A stretch of DNA of 64,000 nucleotides from Lachnotalea sp041821265 (GTDB taxonomy: Bacteria > Bacillota > Clostridia > Lachnospirales > Lachnospiraceae), in contig JBGUEQ010000003.1 of NCBI GenBank assembly GCA_041821265.1, positions 62,001-126,000 of the forward strand. Direction: 5' to 3'. Both the position numbers and the translations under genes were made by a program. Position 1 is the stretch's first letter, and every line of letters starts with the position of its first letter. The notes under the pieces are model-generated. The model was not told where the DNA came from. It searched no databases and saw nothing but the letters and a program-made list of their open reading frames with translations. Shown here piece after piece: positions 9,345 to 18,304 of this stretch.

Positions 9345-10535
9345 ATGAAAGCAATTAAGAAATTAGCGTTGATGATATTGATGTGCCTTTTGGTGGCACC
9401 TTGGGCTGGTAAGACAGCATATGCATCATCAGGAACTATCGCGTTATCGGACCCAACCGCAGCAGTGGGAGAAACGGTATCGGTAGCAGTAAAAGCAGGT
9501 ACAACTAGTTTGAAACTATCATCTTATGTTATCAAAGACAGCCAGTCAGCTACGATTGAAATTAGTAAAGTTGGTTCGTCCACAGTGACAATTTCAGGCG
9601 ATGCTTCAGCAAACAGCAGTGCTTTATCAGATGATGCTAAAACACAAGATTCACTTTCAACCGATACAGTAGCACTTGATACACAAACAGAAGATACAAC
9701 ACAAGAAGAGAGTGAAGCGGCCGAAATAGTAAGTCCACCTCAAAAAGATGTTAAAGTAGAAATTGCGGGAACCGCTTTTTACTGTTGCCAAATTACAGCG
9801 GATATTATTCCAGAAGGTTTTGATTACATAGGGTACACGTATGAGGGTGTTGCAGTTGATGCATTAAAAAAAGATAGTATGATTCTATTCTATCTTAATC
9901 AAGTGGGAGAAGAACCAACTATATTATACTTATATGATAGTTCCACAGGAGGATTTTATGTTTACGCGCCAGTTATAGCTGATTTAAGTTATAGTGTAAT
10001 TAGTGCAGACGACAGCGTAGTAATACCAGTTGGCTTTACTGCGACAGAAGTTTCAATTGGTGGAATTGCAGTAAATAGTTGGCAATCAGATTCAAATTCA
10101 GAATACTATTTGCTATATTTAATAACATCAGAAGGTGAGAAAAATTTATATTTGTATGATGTGGTTGAAAAAACAGTTCAAAGATATTATTATACAAGTG
10201 ATGAGACAACAGCTACTACGGACGATGAATCGTCTTATCAAACCATGTACGCGGAACTTAATACAAAATATAATGATGATATGCACGTTAAGGCTAATAT
10301 TATTTATGGTTTGATAATATTATTAGTAGTACTTTTGTTCCTAGTAATCAATCTTACATTAAAATTATCGGACAAACGTCATCCAATATTATTAGAAGAA
10401 GATGATTTTGAAGACGAGAATGATATAGACGACGAAGCAAAACAATTTCAAGATGAGACAATGGCAAATGATAGTGACGTTGATGAAGATGATGATTTTG
10501 AAATACAAATATTAGATTTTAATGATGAGAATTAG
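9345..10535 (+). CDS. secreted, membrane-anchored protein with acidic cytoplasmic tail
   Basis: 396 residues. The N-terminus is a classical signal peptide (MKAIKKLALMILM followed by a hydrophobic core and AYA-SSG cleavage site). The extracellular part starts with a beta-rich Ig-like segment, then a Ser/Thr/Asp-rich linker (about residues 85-130) and a second beta-rich region. One transmembrane helix (about 318-338, IIYGLIILLVVLLFLVI) is followed by a roughly 55-residue, strongly acidic cytoplasmic tail. It is probably a cell-surface protein; its ligand is unknown. GGAGG precedes the ATG, and the map gene follows after 52 bases. Confidence 0.7.
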   Translation: MKAIKKLALMILMCLLVAPWAGKTAYASSGTIALSDPTAAVGETVSVAVKAGTTSLKLSSYVIKDSQSATIEISKVGSSTVTISGDASANSSALSDDAKTQDSLSTDTVALDTQTEDTTQEESEAAEIVSPPQKDVKVEIAGTAFYCCQITADIIPEGFDYIGYTYEGVAVDALKKDSMILFYLNQVGEEPTILYLYDSSTGGFYVYAPVIADLSYSVISADDSVVIPVGFTATEVSIGGIAVNSWQSDSNSEYYLLYLITSEGEKNLYLYDVVEKTVQRYYYTSDETTATTDDESSYQTMYAELNTKYNDDMHVKANIIYGLIILLVVLLFLVINLTLKLSDKRHPILLEEDDFEDENDIDDEAKQFQDETMANDSDVDEDDDFEIQILDFNDEN

Positions 10536-10587
10536 TTATTTAAATATAGCATAGCTATATATGTAATAAAAAAAAGAAGGAATAAAT

Positions 10588-11463
10588 ATGATTAAAAAAT
10601 TAGGCAGAAATGATACATGTTGGTGTGGAAGTAACCGAAAATATAAGCAATGTCACGAAGCATTCGACGAAAAAATATTGGCAACTAAGCGACAAGGACA
10701 TATTGTACCTTCACATAAGATGATTAAGACGCCAATACAAATCGAAGCATTACGTGAAAGTAGTAAAATAAACGTAGCTGTCTTAGATTATGTAGGAAAA
10801 CATATGAAAGCGGGAATATCAACAGAAGAGATTGACAAAATGGTATATGAAAAGACAACTCAGATGGGAGGGATTCCGGCACCACTCAATTACGATGGAT
10901 ACCCAAAGAGTGTTTGTGTATCACTGAATAATGTAGTATGTCATGGCATTCCAAGCGAAGATATGTTGATAGAAGAAGGCGATATCGTAAACGTAGATGT
11001 TTCCACGATATATAAAGGTTTTTTCTCGGATTCTTCTAGAATGTACTGCATTGGTGAAGTGAGCGAAGAAAAGAGAAAGCTTGTACAAGTGGCCAAAGAA
11101 TGTGTGTATTTAGGATTAGAGCAGGTGAAACCATGGGGATATTTAGGCGATGTAGCACAGGTGATTAATGATTATGCTAAAGCAAATGGATATTCAGTAG
11201 TAAGAGAAATTGGTGGGCATGCAATAGGACTTGAGTTTCATGAAGAACCATGGGTAAGTTATGTTATTCCTAAAAATACAGGAATGTTGATGGCACCTGG
11301 AATGGTGTTTACAATTGAACCCATGATAAACATGGGTGTAGCAGACATTTATACAGATGAGAATGATGGATGGACCGTTTTTACGGATGATGATATGCCA
11401 TCAGCTCAATGGGAAATAATGGTACTTGTTACTGAAGACGGATATGAAGTTTTGACAGATTAG
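10588..11463 (+). CDS. map: type I methionine aminopeptidase with N-terminal SEC-C zinc motif
   Basis: 291 residues. An N-terminal SEC-C motif (GRNDTCWCGSNRKYKQCH, residues 6-23) with three cysteines and a histidine binds zinc. The rest is a MetAP1 catalytic domain: NVVCHGIPS, NVDVSTIYKGFFSDSSRMY with the two metal-binding aspartates, GGHAIGLEFHEEP with the histidine ligand, and FTIEPM with a glutamate ligand; QWEIMVLVTEDG gives the last glutamate. It removes initiator methionine from new proteins. GAAGGA lies before the ATG. The SEC-C extension is common in MetAPs of clostridia. Confidence 0.95.
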   Translation: MIKKLGRNDTCWCGSNRKYKQCHEAFDEKILATKRQGHIVPSHKMIKTPIQIEALRESSKINVAVLDYVGKHMKAGISTEEIDKMVYEKTTQMGGIPAPLNYDGYPKSVCVSLNNVVCHGIPSEDMLIEEGDIVNVDVSTIYKGFFSDSSRMYCIGEVSEEKRKLVQVAKECVYLGLEQVKPWGYLGDVAQVINDYAKANGYSVVREIGGHAIGLEFHEEPWVSYVIPKNTGMLMAPGMVFTIEPMINMGVADIYTDENDGWTVFTDDDMPSAQWEIMVLVTEDGYEVLTD

Positions 11464-11550
11464 ATAGAAATAATGAGAATTTAAGTAATTCAGTTTGAAA
11501 ATAAAAACAAAAGATACTAGGAAAATTCTTGATAGTTACCTTTTACTAAA

Positions 11551-11577
11551 TAAAGCACAGCGATTAGCTGTGCTTTA
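11551..11577. terminator. hairpin between convergent map and zinc-ribbon gene
   Basis: An 11-bp perfect stem (11551-11561 and 11567-11577) with a 5-base loop lies between convergent genes. The loop contains the TAA stop of the leftward gene. T-runs beside it are modest, so termination strength is uncertain. Confidence 0.6.
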
Positions 11578-11959
11578 TAAATTCTGTTTTACACTGTGGA
11601 CATGATATACTTATTTTCCCCTTACCTCTAGGAATTCTTATTTTTTGATGGCAAGAAGGACACTTGTAAATATGATAAAACTTACGTTGTTTTAAATTAA
11701 GTATAGATGTAGAAAATTTGCTAGTAAACTTATTGTAATTTTTCAAATATATTTGATTCTCTTTGTATCTTTGGCTATGATTCTTAGAAAACATACGAAG
11801 GTAGCAAAGAGCAATAATTATAATACATGTAAAGTTTAAAATGTTACTTCGGATTAAAAAAGATACAAACATAAGTAGGCAATCAAACAATAAAATAAAG
11901 CGAGTTAATTCATCAACGCCATATCGACCAGACATAAATTGTCTTATTTTTTCTTTCAT
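11564..11959 (-). CDS. small membrane protein with C-terminal zinc ribbon
   Basis: About 131 residues with two hydrophobic helices in the first half (FILLFDCLLMFVSFLI and NFTCIIIIALCYL) and a C-terminal zinc ribbon, CPSCHQKIRIPRGKGKIS followed by SCPQC. This resembles the family of clostridial membrane zinc-ribbon proteins with no known function. The ATG at 11959 is the first canonical start after AAAGGAG, although the spacing (13 bases) is long; an in-frame upstream start exists at 11995 without a good site. Function is not assigned. Confidence 0.65.
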   Translation of the reverse strand: MKEKIRQFMSGRYGVDELTRFILLFDCLLMFVSFLIRSNILNFTCIIIIALCYLRMFSKNHSQRYKENQIYLKNYNKFTSKFSTSILNLKQRKFYHIYKCPSCHQKIRIPRGKGKISISCPQCKTEFIKHS

Positions 11960-12088
11960 AATGAATAGTATGCTCCTTTCAGATGGTATATACAATACTA
12001 CTATTTTTAGTCATATATTACAAGATACAAAGTGTGAAATATATATGTAAATACTGTGTCTGTGAAATATACTATGCATTTTTGTATA

Positions 12089-13090
12089 TTATTTAGCAAC
12101 TTTTGAGAAGGTGTTGTCAACTAAAGTATCATATGGTGCATATTCTTCCAGTTGTCCTGCTTCTTGCAATATATTTTGAAGTAAAGTAAAACTATCTTCT
12201 TCAAAAACAAGGTTATCTTTCCAGGTATCTTGGTTGTAATATCTTGTAACGATTGCAGTTATCGTATCAAGATCCGTTTCTTTAAACTGTGGTTCGATTA
12301 TTTTTGCTATTTCTTCAGGAGAGTGAGATTGAACATAATCCATACCCTTTTGAAGTGCGTTTACAAAGCTTTGAATTGTTTCAGGATTTTCTTCGAGGTA
12401 GCTAGTTTTTGAACTATATGCAGTATATGGAACATAACCGCTACTTTCTCCTATTGATGCTACAACATAACCATCTCCTTGTGTTTCAAGAGCGGTTGCA
12501 GAAGGTTCAAACTCAACCGAAAAATCTCCTTGACCACCTGAAAAAGCAGCTGCGGTTGAACCAAAGTCGATGTTTTGATTGATTGTTAAATCAGTTGTAG
12601 GGTCAAGACCATTTTTCTTCAAAATATATTCGAATACCATTTCAGGCATTCCGCCTTTTCTTCCACCAAGTACAGTTTGGCCTTTCAACATGGACCAAGA
12701 AAACTTATCAATAGGTTCTCTTGAAATTAAAAAGTTACCAGCACGTTGGGTTAATTGAGCAAAGTTAACAACGTAATCGGTTGCACCTTCGCTATAAGCA
12801 TAAATGGAAGCTTCTGAACCCATAAAGCCAATGTCTGCATCACCAGATAATAATGCAGTCATAGTTTTGTCTGCACCGAATCCAGTTACGAGGGTTACAG
12901 AAAGGCCTTCTTCCTCAAAGTATCCGTTCTCAATAGCAACATATTGAGGAGCATAGAAAATGGAATGGGCAACTTCGTTTAAAGTGACATTTTTGGTTGT
13001 GTCTGATGTAGATTCAGCTTTACCGCAAGAAGCAGTTAGGGCAAGGCAAAGTAGTGTAACAAAAAATAAATACAATCTTTTCTTTTTCAT
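12089..13090 (-). CDS. ABC transporter substrate-binding lipoprotein, NMT1/SsuA type
   Basis: 333 residues. A lipoprotein signal ends in LTASC (lipobox cysteine at about residue 22). The mature part has features of the NMT1/THI5-like family: HSIFYAPQYVAIENGYFEEEGL at the start, then GADKTMTALLSGDADIGFMGSE, as in sulfonate, nitrate or pyrimidine-precursor binding proteins. It would capture a small molecule outside the membrane for an ABC importer. The permease and ATPase genes usually found beside it are absent from both sides, so partners must lie elsewhere. The ligand cannot be stated. Confidence 0.85.
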   Translation of the reverse strand: MKKKRLYLFFVTLLCLALTASCGKAESTSDTTKNVTLNEVAHSIFYAPQYVAIENGYFEEEGLSVTLVTGFGADKTMTALLSGDADIGFMGSEASIYAYSEGATDYVVNFAQLTQRAGNFLISREPIDKFSWSMLKGQTVLGGRKGGMPEMVFEYILKKNGLDPTTDLTINQNIDFGSTAAAFSGGQGDFSVEFEPSATALETQGDGYVVASIGESSGYVPYTAYSSKTSYLEENPETIQSFVNALQKGMDYVQSHSPEEIAKIIEPQFKETDLDTITAIVTRYYNQDTWKDNLVFEEDSFTLLQNILQEAGQLEEYAPYDTLVDNTFSKVAK

Positions 13091-13113
13091 AAAATCCTCC
13101 TAATTAATAATAT

Positions 13114-13302
13114 TATGATTCCAGGGTCAAAAGGTCATGTGTTTCATGTTTACATGAAAAAACATGACTTTGGGACCCGTAAAACATGAGAAAGTAGCCC
13201 CAATAGGGCGGATTTCGAATGTCTTTAGGATTGTGAGAGCACAAAGTGCGTAACAATCCATAGGTATCAGGGGTCAAAATACCATTTGACGCCGTAATCA
13301 TA
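13114..13302. repeat. palindromic intergenic repeat (189 bp)
   Basis: The region begins with TATGATTCCAGGGTCAAAAG and ends with sequence whose complement starts TATGATTACGGCGTCAAA, giving imperfect terminal inverted repeats. Inside, GGGTCAAAAGGTCATG pairs approximately with CATGACTTTGGGACCC, and there is an ACATGA/TCATGT hairpin. A 70-codon open frame across it has no ribosome-binding site and is treated as spurious. It is probably a dispersed genomic repeat of this lineage. Confidence 0.55.
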
Positions 13303-13437
13303 TAATATAATATTAAAAAAAACACAAAGTGTGCATTCTCTTAAAAAAACAAGTTTTAAATTATGTAAAATTAAAAAATCATGAAACTAATAGAAATTAT
13401 AAACATAGAATAGAATAAAATGATTCGAGGTAGTAAA

Positions 13438-13977
13438 GTGGAATTTAATGATAGTCAGACTTTTAAAAATTTAAGCATGGCTTTAGATGCAGAAAAATTG
13501 GCAAATACTACTTATAGGTTGTATGCAAATCAAGCACGAAAGGAGGGTCTTATTCAAATAGGAGAAATATTTGATGAAACAGCCGGAAATGAGCAAGAAC
13601 ATGCCCAAATTTGGTTTAGAGCATTAAATGGTGGAAAAATACCAGATACCTTAACAAATCTTCAAAAATCCGCTGAAATTGAAAAGTATGAATGGACGAC
13701 AATGTATAAAGATTTTGCTAAGGTGGCAAAAGAAGAAGGGTTTGAAGAGATAGCAAATCTGTTTGAGGGTGTTGGGTTAATTGAAAAACATCATGATTAC
13801 AGATTTAAAAGACTTGCTTCTAACGTAGAAAATGCGAGGGTATTTTGTAAGGAGAAAGAGTCTGTGTGGCTTTGTTTGAATTGTGGAAATATTTATTGGG
13901 GAAATTGTGCGCCTGAAATTTGTCCAGTTTGTGCTTTTCCACAAGGATATTATAAGATTAATTGTGAAAATTATTAA
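13438..13977 (+). CDS. rbr: rubrerythrin
   Basis: About 179 residues. The N-terminal four-helix domain carries the diiron ligands: E in ALDAEKLANTTY, ExxH in NEQEHAQIW, and E/ExxH in GLIEKHHDYRF. The C-terminal rubredoxin-like domain has CLNCG and CPVC pairs for a mononuclear iron. Rubrerythrin reduces hydrogen peroxide in anaerobes in the cytosol. The GTG at 13438 is preferred because GAGG lies 7 bases upstream; an in-frame ATG at 13420 has no such site. Confidence 0.92.
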   Translation: MEFNDSQTFKNLSMALDAEKLANTTYRLYANQARKEGLIQIGEIFDETAGNEQEHAQIWFRALNGGKIPDTLTNLQKSAEIEKYEWTTMYKDFAKVAKEEGFEEIANLFEGVGLIEKHHDYRFKRLASNVENARVFCKEKESVWLCLNCGNIYWGNCAPEICPVCAFPQGYYKINCENY

Positions 13978-14031
13978 TGTTATTAAAGTTAATTTGTTGG
14001 TATTCCAAAGACAAAACTAATGTAATTTTGG

Positions 14032-14222
14032 TTACTATTCAGCCTATGGCTTCATAGCAACGATTTATGTACTGAAATGCTGTTTTACATCATTTCGCGG
14101 ATGTAAAACATGAGTTTTTGTGGACAGTGCACATAAAAATATCTTGCCTTGGCATAGGCTGATTTTTGACATGAATTTGTACTACGAAACTTTGGTTTTT
14201 TGGAGCGTACACTCAAAAAAGC
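14032..14222. repeat. degenerate dispersed intergenic repeat, possible copy B
   Basis: The region starts with GTTACTATTCAG and contains CTTCATAG and CAGTGCACATAAAA, matching in order the complement of copy A at 7729-7861. Several short inverted repeats lie inside (for example TGTTTTACAT with ATGTAAAACA). The right end is not clear, so it may be a decayed or recombined copy. Confidence 0.4.
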
Positions 14223-14289
14223 CTCGCGTTCGAAAGGGATATATGGTAAGTTAAAACAGATACTACTAGGTATGCAAACGAAATAAACC

Positions 14290-14318
14290 TTGAAATATTC
14301 AATGTATTCATATATAAT
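14290..14318 (+). promoter_or_regulatory. sigma-A-type promoter for the PHP gene
   Basis: TTGAAA at 14290-14295, a 17-base spacer, and a consensus TATAAT at 14313-14318 lie 62 bases before the ATG of the PHP-domain gene. Confidence 0.7.
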
Positions 14319-14380
14319 ATTAGGGTTAGAACATAAAATTTAGAATTTGAAACGTAAATCTACGGAGGCAATACAATATA

Positions 14381-15091
14381 ATGAAATACGTACTTGATAT
14401 ACATTCTCATACTTTAGCAAGTGGACATGCCTACAATACAATTAGAGAAATGGCATGTGCCGCCAGTGAAAAGGGACTAGAGCTTCTTGGAATAACAGAG
14501 CATGCACCTCAAATGCCAGGTACTTGTCATGATTTCTACTTCAGCAATCTTAAGGTTGTAAGCAGGAAAATGTGTGGAGTAGAATTGCTATTAGGAGTAG
14601 AATTAAATATTTTAGACTTTGATGGAAATATAGATTTACCAAAAAGTCTATTAGAAAAGATGGATATTGTAATAGCAAGCATGCATCCACCTTGTTATCA
14701 TGCTGGAACCAAGGAACAAAATACACAAGCATATATTAACGTGATGAAGAATCCATATGTCAATGTGATTGGACATCCAGATGATCGGAGATATCCTGTC
14801 AATATGCAAGCTCTTGTTCTCGCATCCAAAGAAAACAAAGTATTGTTAGAATTAAACAATAGTTCACTTAATCCGAATGGTGCAAGACAAGACGCAAGAG
14901 AAAATGACGTTGAGATGCTTCAATTATGTAAGGAATACAATGTACCTATCGTTATTGGTAGTGATGCACATACAGATAGTGATGTAGGTAGACATGATTT
15001 AGCAATGCAACTGATTAAAGAGGTTTGTTTCCCAGAAGAATTGATCATTAATAGCGAAGTTAGCAAGTTGAAGAAATATTTAAATAAGTAA
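14381..15091 (+). CDS. PHP-domain phosphoesterase, YcdX-like
   Basis: 236 residues. It opens with the PHP metal motif HSHTLASGHAY, then ITEHAPQMPG, a GVELNI strand, ASMHPPCY, VIGHPDD and IGSDAHTD, giving the histidine and aspartate residues that bind a trinuclear metal centre. The best match in my memory is the YcdX-type phosphatase subfamily. It probably hydrolyses a small phosphate ester in the cytosol; the substrate is unknown. A good promoter and a GGAGG-type site (ACGGAGGCA) precede it. The yerC-like gene follows after 139 bases. Confidence 0.88.
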   Translation: MKYVLDIHSHTLASGHAYNTIREMACAASEKGLELLGITEHAPQMPGTCHDFYFSNLKVVSRKMCGVELLLGVELNILDFDGNIDLPKSLLEKMDIVIASMHPPCYHAGTKEQNTQAYINVMKNPYVNVIGHPDDRRYPVNMQALVLASKENKVLLELNNSSLNPNGARQDARENDVEMLQLCKEYNVPIVIGSDAHTDSDVGRHDLAMQLIKEVCFPEELIINSEVSKLKKYLNK

Positions 15092-15230
15092 ATTGTTGTT
15101 ATTACTCACAGTCTATAATTGTCATAAATAGCGATAAAATGGACACATTTCTTTCATATGGACTTTACAACTTTAGTATGTTAAAATGTAATGAATTTAG
15201 TGAGGATAGTAAAGTAAAAGGAGGATGAGT

Positions 15231-15548
15231 ATGGGGAAGACAATAAGAACAAAAGCAGTTGATCATTTGTTCCAAGGAATATTAAGCTTGAAGGATGCAC
15301 AAGAATGTTATACATTTTTTGAAGATGTATGTACAATAAATGAACTGTTGTCATTGTCACAACGATTTGAAGTAGCAAGAATGTTGAGAGAACATCGAAC
15401 CTATCTAGAAATTGCAGATAAAACAGGTGCTTCAACGGCTACAATCAGTCGTGTAAATCGTTCTTTAAACTATGGAAATGATGGTTATGATATGGTGTTT
15501 TCAAGAAATACATTTGATGACGGCGAAGAAAAAGCTGAAGATTTATAG
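15231..15548 (+). CDS. yerC: TrpR-like YerC/YecD-family regulator
   Basis: 105 residues. LSLSQRFEVARMLREHRTY followed by EIADKTGASTATISRVNRSL is the Trp-repressor-type helix-turn-helix of the YerC/YecD family. Such proteins bind DNA as small helical dimers; the ligand, if any, is not established for this family. The ATG at 15231 is preferred over that at 15225 because GGAGG (15220-15224) leaves a normal 6-base gap only for the former. A terminator follows at 15557-15612. Confidence 0.88.
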   Translation: MGKTIRTKAVDHLFQGILSLKDAQECYTFFEDVCTINELLSLSQRFEVARMLREHRTYLEIADKTGASTATISRVNRSLNYGNDGYDMVFSRNTFDDGEEKAEDL

Positions 15549-15556
15549 ATAATTAC

Positions 15557-15612
15557 AAACAAAGACAACTTTCACATAACCAATATAGTTATATGGAAAT
15601 TGTCTTTGTTTA
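15557..15612. terminator. terminator between yerC and the DUF1836 gene
   Basis: A 12-bp perfect stem (15557-15568 and 15601-15612), with a short inner pairing, closes a 32-base loop between convergent genes. Confidence 0.6.
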
Positions 15613-15629
15613 TTTTGTAGGATATATTC

Positions 15630-16235
15630 TTATTTTGGCTTTGGAGTTCTAGGAGGAAGTTGATCAATTATTTTTTCAATTAGCTGTTTCTTGACATAAA
15701 CATCAAAACTAAGCATACATATAAAAGAAAATAAAGTTAAGAATTCACGATCTTCTTCATCGGCATCATCAAATGTTTTTTGTGAAATATTATATTTGTC
15801 AATAATATCTTGTTGTAAAAGGTCAATTTGATCTTTTTCAAGACCAAAACTTTCTTCGTAAATATCTTCTAGATTAAGGTTTCCACTCGTATTAAAAAAT
15901 TTATCAGCTAAAGGATTAAGTAGACTTTGAATATCATTTATAGATAATATACTCTTAAAATAATAAATATAGATTAGCAAAAGAATATGTTCTTTTGAAT
16001 ATTTTTTCTTAACAGGCGGAGGCAAAAGGTTGTTCTTTGCATAATTGTTAATCATCGTCTTGGTTAAGATTTTATCTTCTTGAAAACGTTTTGAAGATTT
16101 CAAGTGTGTCTCTATAAAAGTAGTTACTTGATCCATATATAAATCTATATTAGGAATATCGTCAGGCTTTATATAATCAATTCTAGATAGGCTGGCAACG
16201 ATACTGTTTATAAAATCATCTTTGTCTATAGTCAT
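15630..16235 (-). CDS. DUF1836 domain-containing protein
   Basis: 201 residues. The central part (ILTKTMINNYAKNNLLPPP, then KKKYSKEHILLLIYIYYFK) is typical of DUF1836, a clostridial and bacillar family whose N-terminal region resembles a MerR-like DNA-binding domain. A regulatory role is plausible but not shown. It is soluble, with no membrane span. The start is preceded by an AGAGGTG site. It is transcribed divergently from pspA. Confidence 0.75.
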   Translation of the reverse strand: MTIDKDDFINSIVASLSRIDYIKPDDIPNIDLYMDQVTTFIETHLKSSKRFQEDKILTKTMINNYAKNNLLPPPVKKKYSKEHILLLIYIYYFKSILSINDIQSLLNPLADKFFNTSGNLNLEDIYEESFGLEKDQIDLLQQDIIDKYNISQKTFDDADEEDREFLTLFSFICMLSFDVYVKKQLIEKIIDQLPPRTPKPK

Positions 16236-16403
16236 AAAATCACCTCTTTAAACATTATATAGTAACGAAAACTAGATGACAAGTATTTTATACTAAATAA
16301 AAACTTATTATGTACAAAATAAAAATTTATATTATTAGACACAGAACGGATGTATTTTGTAGGGCGTGAACAATAATGAATTTATATTTCTTGTACCTTG
16401 TAT

Positions 16404-16432
16404 TAGACATAAAAGCAAAACTGTAATATAAT
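16404..16432 (+). promoter_or_regulatory. sigma-A-type promoter for pspA
   Basis: TAGACA (16404-16409), a 17-base spacer and a consensus TATAAT (16427-16432) lie 81 bases before the pspA start codon. No sigma-54-type promoter is seen. Confidence 0.6.
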
Positions 16433-16513
16433 ATAGCTTAGCAAGAGACAGTTGTACTTGAAATTAGAAAATTAAACTAGTACACTCGATTTCATATATA
16501 GGAGGATAAGAAG

Positions 16514-17194
16514 ATGGCAGGAATTATAAAGAGATTTAGCGATATTATGTCAGCAAATATTAATGCATTACTTGATAAAGCAGAGGATCCAGCGAAGATG
16601 ATTGACCAATATCTTAGAAATCTAGAAAGCGATTTAGGAAATGTGAAAGCAGAAACGGCAGCAATTATGGCAGAAGAGACAAGGTCTAAGAGAGAATTGG
16701 ACGAATGCATTGGAGAAGTTGAGAAAATGCAAAAGTATGCTGAAAAAGCCGTAATTGCCGGAAATGATGCAGATGCCAAGACGTTTTTAACGAAAAAGGG
16801 ACAGCTAGTAGAAAAACAAAACGATTTGCTTAAAGTATATGAGGCAGCAGCAGCGAATGCATCAAAGATGAGAACCATGCATGATAAACTAGTGAGTGAT
16901 ATTACAGACTTGAATTCAAGAAAAGATACCATAAAAGCAAAACTAGCGGTTGCTAAAACACAAGAAAAATTAAACAATATAGGTTCAAGCGTTTTAGGTG
17001 CACAAAACAGCATGTCTGCATTTGATAAAATGGAAGCGAAAGCGGACAAAATGTTAGACCAAGCAAACGCAATGGCAGAGCTGAATGAAAGCAAAGAAGA
17101 TGATACAAAAGATTTAATGGGTAAATACGATAGACAAACGGATTCAGGCGTTGAGGATGAACTAGCAGCGCTGAAATCTAAAATGGGTCTTTAA
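16514..17194 (+). CDS. pspA: PspA/IM30 family envelope-stress protein
   Basis: 226 residues. It has the standard start GIIKRFSDIMSANINALLDK followed by AEDPAKMIDQYLR, then long charged coiled-coil helices across most of its length, as in PspA, IM30 and B. subtilis LiaH. It binds and stabilises membranes under stress. AGGAGG lies 8 bases upstream. It is followed after 88 bases by an SPFH/zinc-ribbon gene, the same pairing as pspA-ydjI in Bacillus, which supports a membrane-stress module. Confidence 0.92.
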   Translation: MAGIIKRFSDIMSANINALLDKAEDPAKMIDQYLRNLESDLGNVKAETAAIMAEETRSKRELDECIGEVEKMQKYAEKAVIAGNDADAKTFLTKKGQLVEKQNDLLKVYEAAAANASKMRTMHDKLVSDITDLNSRKDTIKAKLAVAKTQEKLNNIGSSVLGAQNSMSAFDKMEAKADKMLDQANAMAELNESKEDDTKDLMGKYDRQTDSGVEDELAALKSKMGL

Positions 17195-17282
17195 TATTAC
17201 AATATAAATTTTAAAAAAACATAAATTAGAGAATCGCATAATTGATTCTCTAATTATATTTAATAGATGCAGGAGGAATCAT

Positions 17283-18275
17283 ATGGGATTATTTAGTGGA
17301 CAATTTTCAAATGTTGTTGAATGGGAAGAGTATAGAGATGATATTATTTTTTGGAAATGGAATAATAATGAGATTAAAAAGGGTAGTAAATTAATCATAC
17401 GTCAAGGTCAAGATGCTATTTTTATGTTTAATGGTAAGGTAGAAGGTATTTTCACTGATGAGGGTAGTTTTGACATGGAATCAGATATTATTCCTTTTTT
17501 ATCAACTTTAAAAGGATTTAAGTTTGGTTTTAACAGTGGCATGCGCGCAGAGGTATTATTTATTAATACAAAAGAATTTACCATTAATTGGGGAACGAAG
17601 AATACGATTAGTGTGCCAGCCATTGGGTTACCTGGTGGAATGCCAATAAGAGCATTTGGAAATTTTAATTGTAAGGTTAGCGATCATGCGGTACTAATAG
17701 AGAAAATTGCAGGGATTAGAAAAAAGTTTACGATTGAAGAGGTTAAAGAACGAGTGATTGCAGTCATTGATCAATTGTTGATGAAATGGATTGCAAAAAG
17801 TGGAAGAGATATGTTCAATTTGCAAAGCGATGCATTTGAAATATCTAAGGGAATTTGCGAAGACTTGGATATGGAGATGATAAAGATTGGAATTGGAATT
17901 ACAGGCTTTAATATTTCAAGCTTTTCCTATCCAGAAGAAGTTCAGAAAATGGCGGAGAAGGCGGCTTCTCAAAGTATGGTTTCTGATATGAATAAGTACC
18001 AACAGTTTGCTATGGCAAATGGCATGAATAAGGGAAGCAATGGTGCATCAGCAGCGGCAGATATGGCAGGATTACAGATGGGCATGGTGATGGGACAACA
18101 GATGGTGAATCAGATGACTAGTAATCAAGTAGCCACTAATGTGACTGATTCCAATCAATCGGTGCCCAATCAATCAGTATCAAATAATGCAACAGTACCT
18201 AACTTTTGCCCTAATTGTGGAACTAAGACGAATGGAGCTAATTTTTGTCCTAACTGTGGAACGAAGTTGGCGTAG
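17283..18275 (+). CDS. SPFH-domain protein with C-terminal double zinc ribbon, YdjI-like
   Basis: 330 residues. The N-terminal two thirds match the SPFH/virion-core-like domain of YdjI (VVEWEEYRDDIIFWKW, KLIIRQGQDAIFMFNGKVEG, FTINWGTKN, and a long helical segment). A low-complexity Gln/Asn/Met-rich linker (about 250-300) leads to two zinc knuckles, NFCPNCGTKT and NFCPNCGTKL. Proteins of this type work beside PspA at the membrane. A GGAGG site precedes the ATG. A 40-base hairpin-like tract lies between it and pspA. Confidence 0.85.
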   Translation: MGLFSGQFSNVVEWEEYRDDIIFWKWNNNEIKKGSKLIIRQGQDAIFMFNGKVEGIFTDEGSFDMESDIIPFLSTLKGFKFGFNSGMRAEVLFINTKEFTINWGTKNTISVPAIGLPGGMPIRAFGNFNCKVSDHAVLIEKIAGIRKKFTIEEVKERVIAVIDQLLMKWIAKSGRDMFNLQSDAFEISKGICEDLDMEMIKIGIGITGFNISSFSYPEEVQKMAEKAASQSMVSDMNKYQQFAMANGMNKGSNGASAAADMAGLQMGMVMGQQMVNQMTSNQVATNVTDSNQSVPNQSVSNNATVPNFCPNCGTKTNGANFCPNCGTKLA

Positions 18276-18304
18276 AATAAAAAATAACATAGGTGGTTTA
18301 TAAA

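Noticed and set aside
13113..13325. 70-codon minus-strand frame
   Set aside because: It lies within a palindromic repeat, has no ribosome-binding site and a composition unlike protein.
16492..17094. 200-codon minus-strand frame opposite pspA
   Set aside because: It mirrors the pspA codons and shows no family motif.
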